The notes under the pieces: generated by a model
Told to the model about the DNA's origin: nothing
Seen by the model: only the letters and a program-made list of their open reading frames with translations
Databases searched by the model: none
From: Patescibacteria group bacterium
GTDB taxonomy: Bacteria > Patescibacteriota > Minisyncoccia > UBA6257 > JAKLIH01
Length of the DNA stretch: 49,632 bases
NCBI GenBank assembly: GCA_022709715.1
Contig: JAKLIH010000005.1
Location: 1 to 49,632 of the forward strand
Direction of reading: 5' to 3'
Part shown: piece after piece, positions 47,180 through 49,632 of the stretch
Numbering within the stretch: the stretch's first letter is position 1
How the letters are laid out: each line of letters opens with the position of its first letter
Position numbers and translations under genes: made by a program

Positions 47180-47599
47180 TTGGCTTTATTCATTCCTCGA
47201 TTAAAAATTTTATTTTTAATCTTAACCTTTCTGGGTGTGGGGGTTTTACTATCGTTTTACTATGTTTTATTTCTTGATATATTTAATCAATACAATAATT
47301 TAAAAAGAATGGACAGTAATCTCAATATAAAACCCGTTCCGATTATTGATTGTCACCAACTGGGCACGACGGTTTCTTTTGATTTTTTAAAAGATCTTTT
47401 TTTAGAAACAATTGTTGAAGCCAAAAGTAATAACAATCATTATTTACAAATTATTGTTGGCAAGGGTCTTCATTCGGAAAATAACGAACCAGTATTGATT
47501 TATCGAGTTCGCACCATTTTAAATGGTTTTGTTGATAATGGCACTATAAAAAACTATGTTGACAACACCACCAATGGTTATTTAATAATTTATTTCTAG
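47180..47599 (+). CDS. Smr-domain-like membrane-anchored protein, 139 aa
   Basis: N-terminal TM (ILFLILTFLGVGVLLSFYYVLF, residues 9-30, cited in part: TFLGVGVLLSFYY), then an Smr-like domain: 'IIDCHQLG' (family DLHG), LQIIVGKGLHSENNEPVLIYRVRTIL (family IItGkG.HS..g.vL...v...L) and GYLIIYF. Smr domains bind or nick nucleic acids; here membrane tethered. The start is a TTG 10 bases after a GGTATAAT box, so it may be leaderless. The first ~25 codons and promoter are duplicated at 47802-47960. No Trp. Stop TAG. Confidence 0.65.
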   Translation: MALFIPRLKILFLILTFLGVGVLLSFYYVLFLDIFNQYNNLKRMDSNLNIKPVPIIDCHQLGTTVSFDFLKDLFLETIVEAKSNNNHYLQIIVGKGLHSENNEPVLIYRVRTILNGFVDNGTIKNYVDNTTNGYLIIYF

Positions 47600-48174
47600 C
47601 CCCCACACCCAAAGGAAAGTTCCAAGTTTCAAAATCAATGTTCAAGCAGAAAGAATAAATAGTAATAGTACCCACCATTAGCATTTAGTATTTCATATCG
47701 TTTTTAACTTTTGAGATTTTTATTGGTATTTTATTTCTATCGTCTTTCTATTGTATTACCATTGTTTTACTATTGCTTTACAATTGTTTTACTATTGCTA
47801 GCCCCCACACCCAGCAAAGGTTATGAGCGGCTAACATTATTTTATTAGTTTTAACATTCAAATTGAAAGCATAGTTATAAATTGGATTTATTCATTCCCT
47901 GATTAAAAATTTTATTTTTAATCTTAACCTTTCTGGGTGTGGGGGTTTTACTATTCTTTTTATTACTACTTACTTTTTACTAATTACTCTTCTTATTACT
48001 ATTTACCCTTTTTTCTTAAGCATTGGAATTTTATTCATATTGTTCTATACAATTTTTTTGTTTTATTATATAATATATAATAATAAAAATAGAGCTTTTA
48101 AAAGAGGAGAGATTGTATGAATTTTTAACTTTTTATTTTCAGATTTAACTTTTAAATTTAATAAGCATTTTAAT
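47600..48174. repeat. Repeat-rich intergenic region
   Basis: No intact gene. It holds CTAGCCCCCACACC blocks, runs of TATTGTTTTACTATTGC-like low complexity, the duplicated 5' part of the Smr-like gene, TTACTACTTACTTTTTACTA-type repeats (inverse of those at 27404) and TTAAAAGAGGAGAG near 48097, similar to the closing helix of the two candidate leaders upstream. Confidence 0.75.
47802..47983 (+). pseudogene. Duplicated 5' fragment of the Smr-like gene
   Basis: About 150 bases repeat 47101-47252 with few changes: the CCCCACACCCAG block, the TTCAAATTGAA promoter region, the TTG start and the TM-coding segment (KILFLILTFLGVGVLL). The Arg codon CGA of the parent is TGA here. After 'GVGVLLFFLLLLTFY' the frame ends at TAA 47981-47983, without the Smr domain. 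Confidence 0.75.
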
Positions 48175-49407
48175 ATGATATATGATCTAGTTGTTATTGG
48201 CGGTGGTCCAGCTGGCATAATGGCTTCAACCATCGCTTCCCAAAACAAAAATCTTAAAATTATAATATTAGATCGCAACCGTGTTTTCGGTCGCAAACTT
48301 TTACTTACTGGCAAAGGCCGTTGCAATATCACTCATAATGAGTTGGATTTTAAAAAAATGATTGCCAGTTACAATCAATCCGCCAAGTTTCTTTATTCTG
48401 GATTTTCTCAATTCGGCGTTAAAGAAACTTTGGATTTTTTTAAAAAGAATGGTTTAGATCTAAAAGTTGAACGGGGCAATCGTTATTTTCCAAATGATGG
48501 TGATAGCCAAAGCGTTTTAGATTTCTTTAATTTGAAATTAAAAGAAAACAATGTTGAGATGTTGTTTAGTGTTAATGTTGTTAAAATCAATGTAAAAAAT
48601 AAAAAAATTATATCCATTGAACTTAGTGATGGTAGGGAAATCGAAGGCAAGAATTTTTTGATTTCAACCGGCGGTAAGTCTTATCCGATTACTGGATCGG
48701 ATGGTTTTATGTTTAGTTTAATTAAAAAATTAGGTCACAATATTATTGATCTAACTCCAGCCTTAGTACCACTAACTGTAAAAAATGAATGAGTTAAAAA
48801 ACTTTCTGGGCTTTCTTTAAAAAACGTTGAAATTACAATTAAAAATACTAAGAAAAAAATATTAGGCGAAATGCTATTTACTCATTTTGGTATATCTGGT
48901 CCAATTGTTTTAAATCTTAGCAATGGTATTGTAAAATTGCTTACAAAGGGAAATATTTTTATTAACTTAGATTTAAAACCAGGTTTAACTGAAAAACAAC
49001 TTGATTTACGTTTGCAAAAAGATTTTGAAAAATATAGCAATCATGATTTTAAAAATTCATTAAATGATTTATTGCCTCAAAATCTTATTGAATCAATTTT
49101 AAAATTGTCCAATATTGATATTCATAAAAAAGTTCATCAAGTTACTAAAGAAGAAAGATTAAAATTGATAAAACTTTTAAAATACATTGAAATTGAAATC
49201 AATGGTCATTTAGGTTTTGATACCGCCATTGTTACTTCTGGTGGTGTTGATACCAAAGAAATAGATCAAAAAACTATGAAATCAAAAATTATTGATAATC
49301 TATATTTTGCTGGTGAAGTTATTGATATCGATGGTAAAACAGGAGGCTATAATTTGCAAATGTGTTGAACTACTGGTTATTTAGTTGGTAAAAATTTTGT
49401 TAACTAA
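48175..49407 (+). CDS. BaiN/HI0933-family flavoprotein, 410 aa
   Basis: NAD(P)/FAD-dependent oxidoreductase-like protein. The N-terminal FAD site DLVVIGGGPAGIMAS (residues 4-18), 'RKLLLTGKGRCNITHNE' (family GKKLLITGGGRCN.TN), NRYFPNDGDSQSVLDFF, 'FLISTGGKSYPITGSDGF' and C-terminal LYFAGEVIDIDGKTGGYNLQMC are diagnostic; 'HFGISGPIVLNLS' also fits. Two TGA-Trp codons, at 'NE-W-VKKLSG' and 'QMC-W-TTGYLVG' (family QWAWSSG). Some relatives act on bile acids or tRNA, so the substrate is open. Stop TAA. Confidence 0.9.
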
Positions 49408-49501
49408 ATGTGTTGATTTTTCAAATTAAAAGGGGTATAATATACTTAATAAAATCAAATCTCAAATGTCAAAAGTTAAATCTATATCTTAAAAATCAAA
49501 A

Positions 49502-49632
49502 ATGAAACAAATTAAAAAAAGTTTCACTCTCGTTGAATTAATGATCGTGATTGCTATTCTAGCCATATTAAGTGCTATTGTAATTTTTGCATTAAATCCA
49601 AGTGAATTATTCAAAAAGAGTAGGGATAGTAG
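49502..49632 (+). CDS. Type IV pilin-like protein (partial, runs off the window)
   Basis: MKQIKKSFTLVELMIVIAIL, then AILSAIVIFALNPSELFKKSRDS, is a class III prepilin start: short basic leader, Phe+1, Glu+5 and an N-terminal hydrophobic helix. The ALNP...K.SRDS continuation is the common form in CPR pilins. Cleavage by a prepilin peptidase would fall before FTLVE. Only 43 residues are in the window. Confidence 0.92.
   Translation, partial: MKQIKKSFTLVELMIVIAILAILSAIVIFALNPSELFKKSRDS

Noticed and set aside
1-49632. UGA=Gly (Gracilibacteria/Absconditabacteria code)
   Set aside because: TGA positions fall on family Trp sites in at least eight proteins, while conserved glycines of Walker A, SGGQ and FAD motifs are all GGN.
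1-49632. Mollicutes origin, as the best-known UGA=Trp group
   Set aside because: Type IV pilin, DUF5663/DUF5659-like genes, CPR-style repeats and the Cys-rich exported protein do not fit Mollicutes.
1-49632. CRISPR arrays
   Set aside because: No regularly spaced direct repeats with unique spacers; the repeats present are low complexity, palindromic or paired.

Overview
The window is AT-rich and looks like a Patescibacteria (CPR) chromosome read with UGA as tryptophan. The CPR placement rests on a type IV pilin start at the right edge, DUF5663-, DUF5659- and DUF1653-like small proteins, a Cys-rich GYQWCES-type envelope protein, and CPR-style palindromic intergenic repeats. Under the standard code many genes fall into same-frame pieces separated only by TGA, and these TGAs sit where the families keep Trp: the HrpA motif before 'KAYE', 'FCQN-W-QIS' of radical SAM activases, 'ADHITP-W' of HNH nucleases, 'GE-W-IGK-PIGY' of large serine recombinases, 'YLECP-W-KY' of RecB-type nucleases and 'KSD-W' of Dus. 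With UGA=Trp they join into full-length proteins, including a 1335-aa DEAH helicase and a 1530-aa surface-type protein.

A second class of genes is scattered among these. It comprises about 15 mostly single genes (200, 560, 787, 2297, 2876, 8581, 21042, 22035, 22408, 23246, 23817, 29090, 30497, 31565 and 43935). By eye they carry about 38 Trp codons, all TGG, with no in-frame TGA. Most have a Shine-Dalgarno site, a promoter with a conserved AAATTTGTTCTTT-like leader, and their own hairpin terminator. Five of them appear to stop at TGA, in or just before the terminator. The recoded genes mostly lack a clear Shine-Dalgarno and mix TGG and TGA. Two translation dialects therefore seem to sit side by side. 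Several second-class genes (purM, the purC-purE fusion and 2297) are bracketed by direct repeats of their own promoter or terminator region, as if they were cassettes.

Layout. 1-8450: small second-class genes, a HAD protein, a deoxyribosyltransferase-like gene, tRNA-Asn, and a two-gene operon with the DEAH helicase, between diverged inverted IS-end-like repeats. 8580-9140: one second-class gene. 9188-20133: a probable integrated element bounded by a 12-bp direct repeat, with a serine recombinase, an AAA ATPase, an EcoRI-type DNA methylase next to a DUF262-HNH endonuclease, and a string of hypotheticals. 20134-31070: second-class cassettes (TIM-barrel protein, HbpS-like protein, purM, purC-purE) interleaved with a MacA/MacB-type efflux operon. 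31087-49632: a mainly recoded backbone with mscL, a UvrD helicase-nuclease, an envelope-protein cluster with the 1530-aa protein, an acyltransferase, an RNase-J/CPSF-like beta-CASP nuclease, dus, a DUF998-like membrane protein, a radical SAM activase, an Smr-like protein with a partial duplicate, a BaiN/HI0933 flavoprotein and the start of a pilin gene.

The codon assignment and gene joins were worked out by eye from the sequence. No tRNA-Trp(UCA) or release-factor gene is in the window.
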